A stretch of 14,776 bases of DNA from M55B165 sp051744245 (GTDB lineage: Bacteria; Actinomycetota; Humimicrobiia; Humimicrobiales; Humimicrobiaceae). Every line of letters begins with the position of its first letter. The first letter of the stretch is position 1. Under the pieces are notes generated by a model. The model was not told the DNA's origin. It saw only the letters and a list, made by a program, of their open reading frames with translations, and searched no databases. The stretch covers positions 1 to 14,776 of the forward strand of contig JBNJCV010000043.1 in assembly GCA_051744245.1 (NCBI GenBank). The letters are read 5' to 3'. Shown one piece after another: positions 14,350-14,776 of the stretch. A program made the position numbers and the translations under genes.

Positions 14350-14776
14350 CTTTTGCCAACTCCTCTCTCCTAACCTTTTCTACCAATTCTATATCTTCAT
14401 CTATTTTTTCAAGATCACAGTGCCAGTGGTGGAATTTAAAATTATCCTCACCAAAGGCCAGGCCCTTGCATTTTAGGGTATCCGCAATAACCACTGAAGG
14501 CTTTCCTTTCTTGAATGGAATTTCTGCCAGGGATTCATAGATTTGTCTGAAATTGTGCCCATCAATAGTTTTAACCTCCCAGCCAAATGAAGCAAATTTA
14601 TCCTCAAAAGGCGATGTATCCATTATTTCTTCAGTTCTTCCGTTAACCTGAAGCCTGTTTCTATCCACAATGGCAACCAGGTTATCAAGCTTATGGTGGC
14701 TTGCAGCCATTGCTGCCTCCCACACGCTACCTTCACTGCATTCCCCGTCGCCTAGAAGGCAGAACACCTTAAAACC
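14339..14776 (-). CDS. Transketolase, N-terminal subunit (C-terminal part only)
   Basis: The frame is open to the window edge and gives the last 145 residues; the gene's beginning lies beyond 14776. The ThDP-Mg motif GDGECSEGSVWEAAMAASHH is close to the edge, followed by LDNLVAIVDRNRLQVNGRTE, FGWEVKTIDGHNF and GKPSVVIADTLKCKG. The stretch HHWHC corresponds to the WHG region that contacts substrate in transketolases, with small differences. The TGA at 14339 overlaps the C-subunit start by 11 bases, so the two halves are translated together, as usual for split bacterial transketolases. Whatever precedes it in the operon is not visible. Confidence 0.92.
   Translation of the reverse strand, partial: GFKVFCLLGDGECSEGSVWEAAMAASHHKLDNLVAIVDRNRLQVNGRTEEIMDTSPFEDKFASFGWEVKTIDGHNFRQIYESLAEIPFKKGKPSVVIADTLKCKGLAFGEDNFKFHHWHCDLEKIDEDIELVEKVRREELAKVGT

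Noticed and set aside
1..14776. CRISPR arrays, tRNA or rRNA genes, insertion sequences, phage genes
   Set aside because: I saw no regularly spaced repeats, cloverleaf sequences, transposase motifs or phage-type proteins on either strand.

Overview
This 14.8 kb window comes from an AT-rich bacterial genome, most likely a strict or facultative anaerobe. The clues are A/T-ending codons, strong AGGAGG-type ribosome sites, corrinoid methyltransferases and a lipoprotein importer with a long acidic linker. Phylum cannot be fixed from the sequence: a clostridia-like Firmicute or an uncultivated low-GC anaerobic lineage would both fit. Every convincing gene lies on the minus strand, so the window is transcribed from right to left. 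It is densely packed; the longest stretch without a clear gene is about 165 bases. Both edge genes are cut by the window.

Reading in the direction of transcription, block 1 (14776-12017) is a sugar-phosphate type operon: split transketolase N (partial) and C subunits, an RpiB/LacAB-type isomerase with altered active-site residues, and a SorC-family regulator. Block 2 (11946-8765) has its own promoter with a palindrome in the spacer. It encodes E1 alpha and E1 beta of a thiamine-diphosphate 2-oxoacid/acetoin dehydrogenase and a long transaldolase-family protein, and ends at a 13-bp stem-loop. Block 3 (8644-7583) is a LacI-family repressor. Block 4 (7464-1) encodes a corrinoid-binding protein, a pyrrolysine-free MttB-family methyltransferase, a ribose-type (CUT2) ABC importer (lipoprotein, double ATPase, two different permeases), and the start of a uroporphyrinogen-decarboxylase-like methyltransferase.

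The most striking feature is the link between the LacI repressor and block 4. The sequence AAAAACGTTTTT occurs three times, all at promoters: twice at the corrinoid/MttB promoter and once at the repressor's own promoter. In two cases it sits at the same place inside a 17-bp -35/-10 spacer, and these two sites share 17 identical bases. This suggests an effector-induced regulon in which a sugar-type importer brings in a methylated compound, MttB-like protein moves its methyl group to the corrinoid protein, and the UroD-like protein handles the methyl group or a second methyl donor. MttB-family proteins of known function act on quaternary amines, while CUT2 importers carry sugars and polyols, so the pairing points to an undescribed methylated, carbohydrate-like or betaine substrate.

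The right half looks like catabolism of the remaining carbon skeleton, or an independent neighbouring pathway. Transketolase plus a tetrose-type isomerase plus transaldolase would process C4-C7 sugar (or sulfosugar) units. The E1 pair has no E2/E3 in the window. Whether the two halves serve one pathway is inference only.
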